Of a stretch of 64,000 nucleotides of DNA, positions 28,503-36,844 are shown one piece after another (position 1 is the stretch's first letter; the number at the start of each line of letters is the position of its first letter). The stretch comes from Planctomycetota bacterium (GTDB taxonomy: Bacteria; Planctomycetota; Brocadiia; Brocadiales; Brocadiaceae), in assembly GCA_016873165.1 (NCBI GenBank), contig VGXV01000011.1, forward strand, positions 24,502-88,501, given 5' to 3'. Below the pieces are notes generated by a model. That model was not told the origin of the DNA, did not search any database, and saw nothing but the letters and a program-made list of their open reading frames with translations. Both the position numbers and the translations under genes were made by a program.

Positions 28503-28534
28503 AATACGCATATAATACGTAGTGTATGCGTATT
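28503..28534. promoter_or_regulatory. Inverted repeat between two response regulator genes
   Basis: AATACGCATA (28503-28512) and TATGCGTATT (28525-28534) form a perfect 10-base inverted repeat with a 12-base spacer. A further GATACGTACT lies just beyond. It lacks a T-run, so a regulator-binding site fits better than an intrinsic terminator. Confidence 0.45.
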
Positions 28535-28570
28535 ATTGATACGTACTGGCATTTTTTATATATTATAGGT

Positions 28571-29416
28571 CTAACATACTTTAAGAAAAGAGGATAGGTT
28601 TATTTCCTTTTTTGCAATGCCAAGTTTATTCCGGATATTATCTCTGTGTTTTTCAATGGTGCGGAGGGAGATGTTCAGAAGTTTTGCGATTTCTTTGCTC
28701 GTGAGTCCGCTTTTTATCATATTGCAGATTTCAATTTCTCTTGGGCTGAGGTGGTATTCTTTGCCTGCCAGATTTGAACTGAATGAAGATGTTAACTCTT
28801 GTATGTTTTTTTGCAATAATTCGATATATTTTCGGGATTCGCCTTCGAGTTTGAGTTTTTGCAGGAGAGGAAGCAGGAGATTTTCCACATTGGCGGTGAT
28901 ATTGTACTGTATCTGTTTTTTTTCGATTTCAAGCCGTCCGAGAATTTCACCGAGGGCGATGTTTTTTTGCGCCAGTTCCTGAGTTCTTTCTTTAATAGAA
29001 TTTTCCAGCGATTTTGTATAGTTTTTTTCTAACAGTCTGAGCCGGTTAAATTCGATGGCTTTTTCCAGACTATTGATGAGTATTTCAGGTTTATACGGTT
29101 TAAAGAGAAAGTCGAATGCGCCTGCCCTCAATGCGGAAACCGCATTGTCCAATTCCGCGTATGCCGTCATCAGGATCACCGGCAATTCAGGATTAATTTC
29201 CCGAATGTGCTCAAGAAGTTGTATTCCCGACATTTTTGGCATTTTTATATCGCTGAGAACAACGTTAAAGTTATTTGCAATCACTTTCGTAATTGCGCTT
29301 TCCGGTTCATCGCAAATGGCAGCATCGTATCCTGATTCCGTAAGAAAAGAAAATAAGGAATCAAGCACTTCTCTATCATCGTCAACAATAAGAATTTTTT
29401 TAGAATTATTTTTCAC
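28571..29416 (-). CDS. Response regulator, REC plus LuxR-type DNA-binding domain
   Basis: 281 aa. REC: Asp in VVLSDIKMPKMSG, Lys in FLFKPYKPE. A long coiled coil at about residues 120-215 (EKNYTKSLENSIKERTQELA) links to a GerE/LuxR helix-turn-helix (LSPREIEICNMIKSGLTSKE, LLNISLRTIEKHRDNIRNKL). The unusually long linker with a second helical block (about residues 155-210) resembles dimerisation segments. Transcription regulator; candidate sites include the inverted repeat at 28503. Lies upstream of the HD-GYP regulator on the same strand. Confidence 0.92.
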   Translation of the reverse strand: MKNNSKKILIVDDDREVLDSLFSFLTESGYDAAICDEPESAITKVIANNFNVVLSDIKMPKMSGIQLLEHIREINPELPVILMTAYAELDNAVSALRAGAFDFLFKPYKPEILINSLEKAIEFNRLRLLEKNYTKSLENSIKERTQELAQKNIALGEILGRLEIEKKQIQYNITANVENLLLPLLQKLKLEGESRKYIELLQKNIQELTSSFSSNLAGKEYHLSPREIEICNMIKSGLTSKEIAKLLNISLRTIEKHRDNIRNKLGIAKKEINLSSFLKVC

Positions 29417-29928
29417 CGGAAAGTCCTGATCTTTGTATAGATACTCTTTCCCATAAATATAAGCCTTTCATGCCTTTTTTCAATCATATTTTTTACCTTT
29501 TATCGCCGGATTGTGGTTGTCGTTCCAGAATGAATGCCGAACTCATAAAAAGCTTGAAATATAGTTCTGAAACCTTATACTAAAATCAGTTTGGTGTCTC
29601 CGATGTGAGGGAGAACAACCGGTTATCTGTCTTGCATTTTTTGTAACACTTTGGTTTTTTGAAAAATCGAGGGAGACATAACCCCGTTAGGGGTGATCTG
29701 TTTGTAGCGCAATAAAATTCAATAGGGTAAATAGCTCCATAGGAGCGGCCTGTTTGTGATTGACTGTTGTGGCATCCTAATCTTGCTACAAACAGGTTGC
29801 CCCTACACGAGGAATTCTCAATTTATGACCCTCTTGAGTATAAATGCATGTTTGCGGGTAGGCGCTTCCATCGCATAAAAGTAAATATTAATGTATACCT
29901 TAACGAAAGAAAAAGGAATTTAAAAAAA
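29417..29928. repeat. Gap between divergent genes with partial family B end and other palindromes
   Basis: A lone family B end TGTAACACTTTGGTTTTTTG lies at 29643-29662. An inverted repeat pairs AGGGGTGATCTGTTTGTAGC (29690-29709) with GCTACAAACAGGTTGCCCCT (29784-29803), and a CCCGTTAGGGG hairpin lies alongside. The unit GCCCCTACACGAGGAATTC...CCTCTTGAGTAT (29799-29841) repeats one at 26303-26345. The 5' region of tex begins after it. No separate gene. Confidence 0.7.
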
Positions 29929-32172
29929 ATGGATGTAAACTGTAACAAAACGGCACAGGAACTATCTTTATCCGTAAAACAGGTGAGTGCGGTAACGGCG
30001 CTTTTGAATGAGGGATGCACAATTCCCTTTATTGCGAGATACCGGAAAGAAATGACCGGAAGCCTTGATGAGGTGGCGATATTGGCAATAAGAGACAGGA
30101 TGGCCCGGTTGATTGAACTGGATAAACGAAGAGAAACTATTGTGAATTCATTGATAAAGCAGGAGAAACTGACTCCCGAACTGGAAAAGGCCGTGAATGA
30201 AGCGGAAACTATGGCGGCGCTTGAGGATATTTATCTGCCGTACAAACCAAAGAGGAAAACAAGGGCGACCGCGGCAAAAGAAAAAGGGCTGGAGCCATTG
30301 GCGAAACGTATATTTGAACAAAAAGGTTTTGATCTGCATGCCGAAGCCGTTGCGTATATTGATGCGGAGAAGGGAGTAAATTCGGAAGAGGAGGCGCTGC
30401 AGGGAGCAAGGGATATCATTGCCGAATGGATCAATGAGGATGCGGATACAAGAAAGGCGATGAGGGAGTTGTTTATGAAGGAAGGCATTCTTACGTCGGA
30501 AGTGATTAAAGGAAAAGAGGAAGAGGCGCAAAAGTATAAGGATTACTTTGAATGGAAAGAACCTGTTGCCGCAATACCGTCTCACCGCATGCTTGCCCTG
30601 CGCAGGGGAGAAAGGGAACAGTTCCTTTTGCTGAATATCACTCCTCCGCAGGAGATAGCAGTAGATCTCTTAAAACACAAATATCTTACCACTGTCAATG
30701 AAATATCGACACAAGTGGAGATTGCCCTGAAAGATGCTTATAAACGGCTGTTAAGTCTCAGCATGGAAACGGAGATTCGGTTAAGCACAAAGAAAGAAGC
30801 GGATGAAGAGGCGATACGGGTATTTGCGAAAAACCTCAGACAATTATTGCTGGCGTCCCCGCTGGGGCAGAAAACAATTCTTGCGGTTGACCCCGGTTTC
30901 CGTACCGGCTGCAAGGTGGTATGCATGGATAGGCAAGGGAAGCTGCTGCATAATGAAACGATTTTCCCGCATGAACCGCAGAAGAAGATTGTTGAATCTG
31001 CCGTGGTGATAAAAAATCTTTGCAGGAAGTATGAGGTTGAAGCAATAGCAATCGGGAACGGAACGGCGAGCAGAGAGACGGAAAGTTTTGTGAGGGAGAT
31101 AGATTTGCCCAAAAATATTATTATTGTAATGGTGAATGAGAGCGGGGCGTCCGTGTATTCTGCAAGTGATGTTGCGCGTGAGGAGTTTCCCGATCACGAT
31201 GTGACCGTTCGCGGCGCGGTGTCTATTGGCAGAAGATTGGCGGATCCGTTGGCGGAACTGGTGAAAATAGACCCAAAATCCATTGGTGTAGGGCAGTATC
31301 AGCATGATGTGGATCAAACTGCTCTCAGGCAGTCCCTTGATGATGTAGTGATGAGCTGCGTGAATTCTGTTGGGGTAGAGTTGAATACGGCAAGCAAGGA
31401 ATTACTCTCCTATGTTTCCGGGCTTGGGACACAACTGGCAAAGAAGATTGTTGAGTACAGAAATGAAAACGGCCCTTTTAAGAACAGGGCGGAACTGGTT
31501 AAAGTGCCAAGATTGGGCGATAAGGCGTTTGAGCAGGCGGCAGGATTCCTGAGGATACGGAATGGAGAAAATCCCCTCGATTCCAGCGCAGTGCACCCGG
31601 AAAGTTATTATATTGTTGAAAAAATGGCGGAAGATTTGCATTGCGGCGTAGAAGATCTTATAAAAAATCCTTCGCTCCGCAACAAAATCGATCTTAAAAA
31701 ATACGTGACGGACGAAACAGGTTTGCCGACGCTTAATGATATCTTTAGTGAATTGGACAAGCCGGGACGTGATCCGAGGGAAAAGTATGAAGCCTTTGCT
31801 TTTGCGGAGGGGATTAATGCCATAGAGGATCTGGAGGCCGGGATGACGTTGCCGGGAATTGTCACGAACATTACAAATTTTGGGGCATTTGTTGATATAG
31901 GGGTGCATCAGGATGGACTGATACATGTCAGCAATATGGCGGACAAATTTGTGAAAAACCCCGCCGATGTCGTAAGCGTTCAGCAAAAAGTAATGGTGAC
32001 GGTGATAGAGGTAGATATTGGAAGGAAACGGATTTCTTTGTCTATGAAAAGCGACCCATTTGGCAAAGAGGGAAATGCCGATAAAAAGCCAAAGAAGCGG
32101 GGCGCGGAACAACCTCCTGCCGGAGATTTACAGGCGCAGCTTGCCATGTTGAAGGCGAAATTTAATGGTTAA
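29929..32172 (+). CDS. tex: Tex-family RNA-binding transcription accessory protein
   Basis: 747 aa from ATG 29929 (MDVNCNKTAQELSLSV), chosen because an in-frame start at 29767 would add residues encoded by repeat DNA; AAGGAA lies about 11 bases upstream. Domains: N-terminal helical Tex region (PFIARYRKEMTGSLDE), YqgF/RuvC-like RNase H fold (ILAVDPGFRTGCKVVCMD), helix-hairpin-helix motifs (YVSGLGTQLAKKIVEYR), and a C-terminal S1 domain (ITNFGAFVDIGVHQDGLIHV). Binds nucleic acid and affects transcription and translation fidelity; homologous to eukaryotic Spt6. Confidence 0.95.
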   Translation: MDVNCNKTAQELSLSVKQVSAVTALLNEGCTIPFIARYRKEMTGSLDEVAILAIRDRMARLIELDKRRETIVNSLIKQEKLTPELEKAVNEAETMAALEDIYLPYKPKRKTRATAAKEKGLEPLAKRIFEQKGFDLHAEAVAYIDAEKGVNSEEEALQGARDIIAEWINEDADTRKAMRELFMKEGILTSEVIKGKEEEAQKYKDYFEWKEPVAAIPSHRMLALRRGEREQFLLLNITPPQEIAVDLLKHKYLTTVNEISTQVEIALKDAYKRLLSLSMETEIRLSTKKEADEEAIRVFAKNLRQLLLASPLGQKTILAVDPGFRTGCKVVCMDRQGKLLHNETIFPHEPQKKIVESAVVIKNLCRKYEVEAIAIGNGTASRETESFVREIDLPKNIIIVMVNESGASVYSASDVAREEFPDHDVTVRGAVSIGRRLADPLAELVKIDPKSIGVGQYQHDVDQTALRQSLDDVVMSCVNSVGVELNTASKELLSYVSGLGTQLAKKIVEYRNENGPFKNRAELVKVPRLGDKAFEQAAGFLRIRNGENPLDSSAVHPESYYIVEKMAEDLHCGVEDLIKNPSLRNKIDLKKYVTDETGLPTLNDIFSELDKPGRDPREKYEAFAFAEGINAIEDLEAGMTLPGIVTNITNFGAFVDIGVHQDGLIHVSNMADKFVKNPADVVSVQQKVMVTVIEVDIGRKRISLSMKSDPFGKEGNADKKPKKRGAEQPPAGDLQAQLAMLKAKFNG

Positions 32173-32290
32173 AGGAATTTCAAATTCCTGTAGGGTGGGC
32201 ATCGCCCACCGTCTCACGTTGCTTGTACAGACGCATAGCAATGCGTCTCTACGTTTTTTCTTGTACCCAAGCTCCTGCTTGGGAACACAA
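32173..32290. repeat. Hairpin repeat after tex
   Basis: GGAATTTCAAATTCC leads into GTAGGGTGGGCATCGCCCACC and an AGACGCATAGCAATGCGTCT stem, matching the unit at 26657-26760. It is followed by CCCAAGCTCCTGCTTGGG, related to the hairpin at 4060. Confidence 0.75.
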
Positions 32291-32338
32291 TGGTAAAGGA
32301 AGCTCATGCTTCTTATTCTTCTTATTTAAGTAATAATT

Positions 32339-33634
32339 ATGTGTCTTACAATTCCTGCAAAAGTAGTATCAGTTGAAAATTCATGCGCCGGTTTGCCGGT
32401 AAAGAGAATTACCATCCGCGATTCAAAAGGAGAAAAAACGATAAACGCATTGCCTGCCGATATCAGGGCGGGAGATTGGGTTCTGTATGCCTCTGATATG
32501 GCGGTGGAAAAGATAAGCGAAGATGACGCAAGGGAAATACTGGAACTCCTGGAACCTAAGAGGTATATCGATATTTCCCGGCTTGATAGTGCGTTTCTGG
32601 AAATACTCAAGGCATGCCATACAAGAGAACTCAGACGTGAAGAAATCATCAGACTTCTTTGCATCGGCGACGATGCGGAGACAAACGCCCTGCTTTCAGA
32701 GGCAAATACCATACGGCAGGCAAGGCTGAGGGATTTCTTCTGCATACACGGCATAATAGAGTTTTCAAACCACTGCGTCAGGAACTGCCTTTACTGCGGA
32801 CTCAGAAGGGACTCAAAAGATATACGGCGTTACAGAATGGCGCCTGATGAAATAGTAAATTCCGTGTATGACGCCGTAAACCGCCGCGGATACAAACTTA
32901 TCGTTCTCCAGTCGGGCGATGATTTCTTTTACACTGACGATATGCTCTGCGGCATCATCAGAAAGATAAAGGAAAAGTGCAGGGTTTTTATTTTTATGAG
33001 CGTAGGAGAACGAAGCCGTGCAAGTTATGAAAAAATGAAGGATGCGGGGGCAAATGGCGTCCTTTTTCGCTTTGAGACCTCCAACAAGGCGCTCTATAGC
33101 TCCATCCATCCGGGACAGTCGCACGATGAAAGGATTGCTCTTCTCCGGGAAATGAAGAAGATGGGTTACTTTATTGCCACAGGGTTTCTCATCGGCCTGC
33201 CGGGACAGACGGTTGAAGATATAGCGGATGATATAATAACTACCAAATCCATCGGCGCAAACATGGTGTCTGTCGGTCCGTTCATACCCTCGGACATCAC
33301 TCCCCTGGCGCTGCACCCCGCGGGCAGCGCGGCAATGACGCTTAAGGTAACGGCCGTTTCGAGATTGCTGATGCCAAAGGCAAAGATACCGGTTACTACC
33401 GCCCTTGAGACTATTGAAAACGAAGAGGGGCGGAGGCTCGGACTCTCTTCCGGCGCAAATTCGCTCATGTTCAACCTCACGCCAGAAAAATACCGGGACG
33501 ATTACAGGATTTATCCGAATAAGTATCACGGAAAAGAGGAGTTTTGGGAAAAATACGGACTCTATAAGGAAGAGATAAGTTACAAGATGCTTGAGAGAAA
33601 AATGTTTGAAGCGTTTGAGTCCTTTGAGGTATAG
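32339..33634 (+). CDS. HypC-HydE fusion: hydrogenase maturation chaperone domain plus radical SAM maturase
   Basis: 431 aa. Residues 1-72 are a HypC/HupF domain: start MCLTIPAKVV with the Fe-binding Cys2, the GDWVLYASDMAVEKI strand region and the EILELLE helix. The position equivalent to E. coli HypC His51 reads Ala (VLYASD against VLVHVG). From about residue 75 the rest is HydE: radical SAM Cys triad CVRNCLYC within EFSNHCVRNCLYCGLRR, then IVLQSGDDFFYTDD, SIHPGQSHDER, FLIGLPGQT and GPFIPSD. HydE normally processes the HydG product for the [FeFe] H-cluster; HypC normally carries the Fe(CN)2CO unit for [NiFe] enzymes. Begins the hydrogenase locus. Confidence 0.93.
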   Translation: MCLTIPAKVVSVENSCAGLPVKRITIRDSKGEKTINALPADIRAGDWVLYASDMAVEKISEDDAREILELLEPKRYIDISRLDSAFLEILKACHTRELRREEIIRLLCIGDDAETNALLSEANTIRQARLRDFFCIHGIIEFSNHCVRNCLYCGLRRDSKDIRRYRMAPDEIVNSVYDAVNRRGYKLIVLQSGDDFFYTDDMLCGIIRKIKEKCRVFIFMSVGERSRASYEKMKDAGANGVLFRFETSNKALYSSIHPGQSHDERIALLREMKKMGYFIATGFLIGLPGQTVEDIADDIITTKSIGANMVSVGPFIPSDITPLALHPAGSAAMTLKVTAVSRLLMPKAKIPVTTALETIENEEGRRLGLSSGANSLMFNLTPEKYRDDYRIYPNKYHGKEEFWEKYGLYKEEISYKMLERKMFEAFESFEV

Positions 33635-33666
33635 TGCGTTAATAATAGCAAAAACAGGAGATTAAT

Positions 33667-33903
33667 ATGCAGACAAGCTATAAAGAAAAGATTTTGCAGG
33701 AGATAGAGAAAATCCCTGAAGACAAACTGGCGAATATGTATAAAATTATCCATTTGTTGACAGATGAGATAATATCTGACGCAAAAAAGACAGGCAAAAG
33801 GGTTTCCTTAAGAGGGATATGGAAAGGTAGTCTGATTGACGATTCTCTGTTTGATGATGCCCAGAAATCGCTCTTTCCCTACGAAAACAAAAGGACTACA
33901 TAA
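33667..33903 (+). CDS. Antitoxin of a VapBC-like pair
   Basis: 78 aa, with SD AGGAG. An N-terminal helical part (EKILQEIEKIPEDKLANMYK) and a C-terminal segment RGIWKGSLIDDSLFDDAQKS are typical of short antitoxins paired with PIN toxins. The stop codon overlaps the PIN gene start by one base. Sits between the HypC-HydE fusion and hydG. Confidence 0.75.
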   Translation: MQTSYKEKILQEIEKIPEDKLANMYKIIHLLTDEIISDAKKTGKRVSLRGIWKGSLIDDSLFDDAQKSLFPYENKRTT

Positions 33904-34289
33904 TGGATTATATAACCGATACCCATTCGCTTGTTTGGTATTTTACAGATGATAATAGGCTGAGCAGTAATGCACTCCAAGCTTTTCAGGCATCAGAGAG
34001 CGAAGGAATTGTGATTGTGCCTGCCGTTGTTTTGGCTGAGGTAATGTTTATAGCAAAAAAGGGTAAAATTACTCTTTCATTTGAAGATACTCTCAAACGG
34101 ATTGAAGAAAGCAAAAACTTTGAAACAGCGCCGTTAAATGCAGAGATATTGAAAACTGCTAATGCGATTGAAGCCGATTTGGAGATGCACGACAGGCTTA
34201 TAGCGGCGACAGCCTTGCATTATAATGCGGCATTGATTACAAAGGATAGGGCAATTGCCCTTTCTGGCATTGTAGCAACTGTTTGGTAA
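33903..34289 (+). CDS. PIN-domain toxin (VapC-like)
   Basis: 128 aa. Acidic PIN residues: Asp in MDYITDTHSLVWYFTDD, Glu in VVLAEVMFIAKKG, Asp in MHDRLIAATA, and Asp in LITKDRAI. Predicted ribonuclease held in check by the preceding antitoxin. Interrupts the maturation genes of the hydrogenase locus on the same strand. Confidence 0.85.
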   Translation: MDYITDTHSLVWYFTDDNRLSSNALQAFQASESEGIVIVPAVVLAEVMFIAKKGKITLSFEDTLKRIEESKNFETAPLNAEILKTANAIEADLEMHDRLIAATALHYNAALITKDRAIALSGIVATVW

Positions 34290-34317
34290 AAAGTCCTACA
34301 ATACTGAGGAGATAACA

Positions 34318-34362
34318 ATGCTCACTCAATCTGAAACAGATGCTTTATTCGCAATAGAGTGA
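34318..34362 (+). pseudogene. Tiny gene start with ribosome site, probable remnant
   Basis: GAGGAGAT precedes ATG and a 14-codon frame MLTQSETDALFAIE then stop. The sequence resembles the N-terminus of a small toxin/antitoxin-region protein (MLTQ-SE-ADAL type). Too short to be functional; probably the truncated start of a lost gene, or a leader peptide before hydG 12 bases later. Confidence 0.35.
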
Positions 34363-34373
34363 AGAAAGAATAA

Positions 34374-35750
34374 ATGCAAAAAACATTTATAGACGAAGAT
34401 AGATTCCAATCCTTGCTCACGAATATCCCCTCACCGTCACCGGCTGTAGTGGCGGATGTGTTAAAAAAGGGCAGGGAGTTGAAAGGGCTTACACCTGAAG
34501 AAGCGGCGATATTAATACATGTTGCTGACCAGAGTTTTATTCAGGAAATATTCGATACGGCCTTTCACATAAAAAACACCGTCTATGGAGGCAGGCTTGT
34601 GTTCTTTGCACCTCTCTACATCAGCAATTTCTGCGTAAATAACTGCAGGTACTGCGGTTTTCGCGCAGGCAATCCCGCCCCGAGAAAAAAACTTACCATA
34701 GATGAGATCAGGGAACAGACCGATTGCCTCATAAGGATGGGGCACAAGAGGATCCTGCTGGAGACGGGAGAGGACGCCGGAAACAACCCAATAGATTACG
34801 TCCTGGACGCAATAGACGCCATATATTCCATAAAAAACGAAAAGGGTGAAGTAAGAAGGGTCAATGTAAACATTGCCGCAACAACGGTTGAAAACTACAG
34901 AAGGCTCAAGGCAAAAGGCATTGGCACATACCAGCTTTTCCAGGAGAGTTATCACAGGCAAACTTACGAAAATGTTCACTATGGCCTTAAAGGCAATTAT
35001 CTGAGACAGCTCTATGCCCTTGACAACGCCTTTGAGGGGGGAATTGATGACGTCGGTATGGGCGTCCTCTTTGGTTTGTATGACTGGCGGTTTGAGACAC
35101 TGTGTCTGATATCCCATGCGTCTTACCTCATGGATAAATTCGGAATAGGCCCGCATACGATCTCCGTGCCAAGGCTTAGACCCGCCACCGCTGTGAATCT
35201 GGCGCCGCCGTTTCCCGTCAGCGACAGCGATTTTCTGAAGCTCATAGCCATCCTTAGAATCGCCGTTCCCTACACCGGCATGATAATAACCACAAGAGAA
35301 AGGCCGGAGATAAGGGAAGAGGCATTTCGCCTGGGGATTACTCAGGCAAGCGCCGCGTCAAGCACGGCGCCGGGGGGATTTAAGAAGGAAACGGCAAAGG
35401 AGTCCGGGCAATTTGAGTTATCGGACAAGCGGAGCCTTGATGAGATTACGGCAAGCGTAATGAAGCAGGGCTTTATGCCCAGTTTCTGCACAGCCTGCTA
35501 CCGCAGGAACAGGACGGGCGCCGTATTCATGGAACTCGCAAAGCCGGGAGATATCCACGAGTTTTGCGCCCCCAACAGCGTACTTACGCTGATGGAATAC
35601 CTGGAAGACAACGCCTCTGCGGAAAGCAGGCGTTTGGGGATGGAGTTGATAAACAAGTCATTGGAAGGCATAGAAAATCCTTCGGTAAGAAATGAGACGG
35701 AAGAAAGGCTGGTAAGGATAAGAAACGGGGAGAGAGACTTGTATTTTTAG
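34374..35750 (+). CDS. hydG: HydG-type tyrosine lyase (CO/CN-forming radical SAM enzyme)
   Basis: 458 aa. Radical SAM triad CVNNCRYC in APLYISNFCVNNCRYCGFR. ThiH/HydG core: NVNIAATTVENYRRLKAKGI, GTYQLFQESYHRQTYE, GIDDVGMGVLFGLYDWRFET, GPHTISVPRLRPA. The C-terminal auxiliary cluster motif CX2CX22C is complete (CTACYRRNRTG ... HEFC), the feature that separates HydG from ThiH and is needed to build the Fe(CO)(CN) synthon. In [FeFe] systems HydG splits tyrosine to p-cresol, CO and cyanide. Here it lies 22 bases before hypA in a [NiFe] locus. Confidence 0.94.
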   Translation: MQKTFIDEDRFQSLLTNIPSPSPAVVADVLKKGRELKGLTPEEAAILIHVADQSFIQEIFDTAFHIKNTVYGGRLVFFAPLYISNFCVNNCRYCGFRAGNPAPRKKLTIDEIREQTDCLIRMGHKRILLETGEDAGNNPIDYVLDAIDAIYSIKNEKGEVRRVNVNIAATTVENYRRLKAKGIGTYQLFQESYHRQTYENVHYGLKGNYLRQLYALDNAFEGGIDDVGMGVLFGLYDWRFETLCLISHASYLMDKFGIGPHTISVPRLRPATAVNLAPPFPVSDSDFLKLIAILRIAVPYTGMIITTRERPEIREEAFRLGITQASAASSTAPGGFKKETAKESGQFELSDKRSLDEITASVMKQGFMPSFCTACYRRNRTGAVFMELAKPGDIHEFCAPNSVLTLMEYLEDNASAESRRLGMELINKSLEGIENPSVRNETEERLVRIRNGERDLYF

Positions 35751-35772
35751 GAATTATCTGCTTTTAAGAAAG

Positions 35773-36117
35773 ATGCATGAACTGTCAATAGTCACAAGCA
35801 TGATCAGTATTGTCCGGGAAAATATGGCGCGGCACGGGGCGGGGCGTCTTAAAAAGATAAAGATACGGGTGGGTGAAATGACTGCCGTCGAGCCGGAAGC
35901 CCTTCGATTCTGTTTTGAGGTCTGCGCCGGGGGAACCGACATGGAGGGCGTAATCCTCGATATCGAAGAGGTCCCCGTCAGGGGACAATGTATTCACTGC
36001 AAAAATGAGTTCCCCCTGGACAGGTACCTCGACTCCCGATGCCCAGTGTGCGGAGGAGAATCTGGCGGCTACGTGTCAGGCACGGAGCTTGATATTGTTA
36101 GCATGGAGGTAGAGTAG
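35773..36117 (+). CDS. hypA: Hydrogenase nickel insertion protein HypA
   Basis: 114 aa. The nickel-binding N-terminus MHELSIV is intact (Met1, His2, Glu3). The zinc domain has CIHCKNEF and CPVCGG. The family ending with SGTELDI is present. Partners HypB to deliver Ni to the large subunit after the Fe group is in place. HypB starts on the next base. Confidence 0.96.
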   Translation: MHELSIVTSMISIVRENMARHGAGRLKKIKIRVGEMTAVEPEALRFCFEVCAGGTDMEGVILDIEEVPVRGQCIHCKNEFPLDRYLDSRCPVCGGESGGYVSGTELDIVSMEVE

Positions 36118-36783
36118 ATGCACGACGTCCTTATCAATACAAAGATACTGGTAAAAAACAATGAAATAGCAAACCAAAACCGAAAATTATTGAAGGATAA
36201 GGGGATATTTGCTATCAATCTGATGAGTTCTCCGGGTTCGGGAAAGACCTCTATCGTTGAAAAAACCATAGATTTCCTGAAAGACAGGATAAAGATCGCC
36301 GTTATTGTGGGCGACATTCAGACCGATTTGGATGCGCAAAGGATCGCAAGGCACGGCATCCCCGTCAGACAAATAAACACGGGCAGGAGTTGCCACCTTG
36401 ACGCCCACATGATACAGCATACCCTTCCGTGGCTTTTCGAACAGGGAAAAACAGATTTGGTGATAATAGAAAATGTAGGCAACATGGCGTGCCCTGCAGA
36501 ATACGACCTCGGCGAGGATTTCAAGGCGGCGGTAATGAGCGTAACGGAAGGGGATGACAAACCCCTAAAATACCCCGCCCTTTTCAGGGCTTCCCGGTAT
36601 CTCTTGATAAATAAGGTTGACCTTTTGGCATACACTGATTTTAATATGGAAAAGGCACGGCACAGCGCATGGGCGATTAATCCGGAGTTAAAGATAATAG
36701 AGACGTCCTGTGCCGATGAAACGGGTATCGCGGAGTGGGTGGATAGTATTTTTAAAGGAGATCATGAAAATAGAGTAAGATGA
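36118..36783 (+). CDS. hypB: Hydrogenase/urease nickel incorporation GTPase HypB
   Basis: 221 aa. P-loop SSPGSGKTS, metal-binding GTPase residues in GRSCHLDAHM (family usually G-K-G-C-H-L-D), G3-region ENVGNMACPAEYDLGE, and G4 INKVDLL. No N-terminal His-rich or CxxCGC high-affinity nickel motif, so it is the minimal form. Directly abuts hypA. Confidence 0.96.
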   Translation: MHDVLINTKILVKNNEIANQNRKLLKDKGIFAINLMSSPGSGKTSIVEKTIDFLKDRIKIAVIVGDIQTDLDAQRIARHGIPVRQINTGRSCHLDAHMIQHTLPWLFEQGKTDLVIIENVGNMACPAEYDLGEDFKAAVMSVTEGDDKPLKYPALFRASRYLLINKVDLLAYTDFNMEKARHSAWAINPELKIIETSCADETGIAEWVDSIFKGDHENRVR

Positions 36784-36844
36784 TCTGTAACGCGTTACAT
36801 ATATTAATGAGATGCTCTTAGTAGACAAATAGGAGTTAATTTTT

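Noticed and set aside
32339..33634. Reading the radical SAM part as BioB or PylB
   Set aside because: The QSGDD motif, the HydG-HypA-HypB context and the N-terminal HypC domain favour HydE.
34374..35750. Reading HydG as ThiH (thiamine synthesis)
   Set aside because: The complete CX2CX22C auxiliary-cluster motif and the hydrogenase context; no thi genes nearby.
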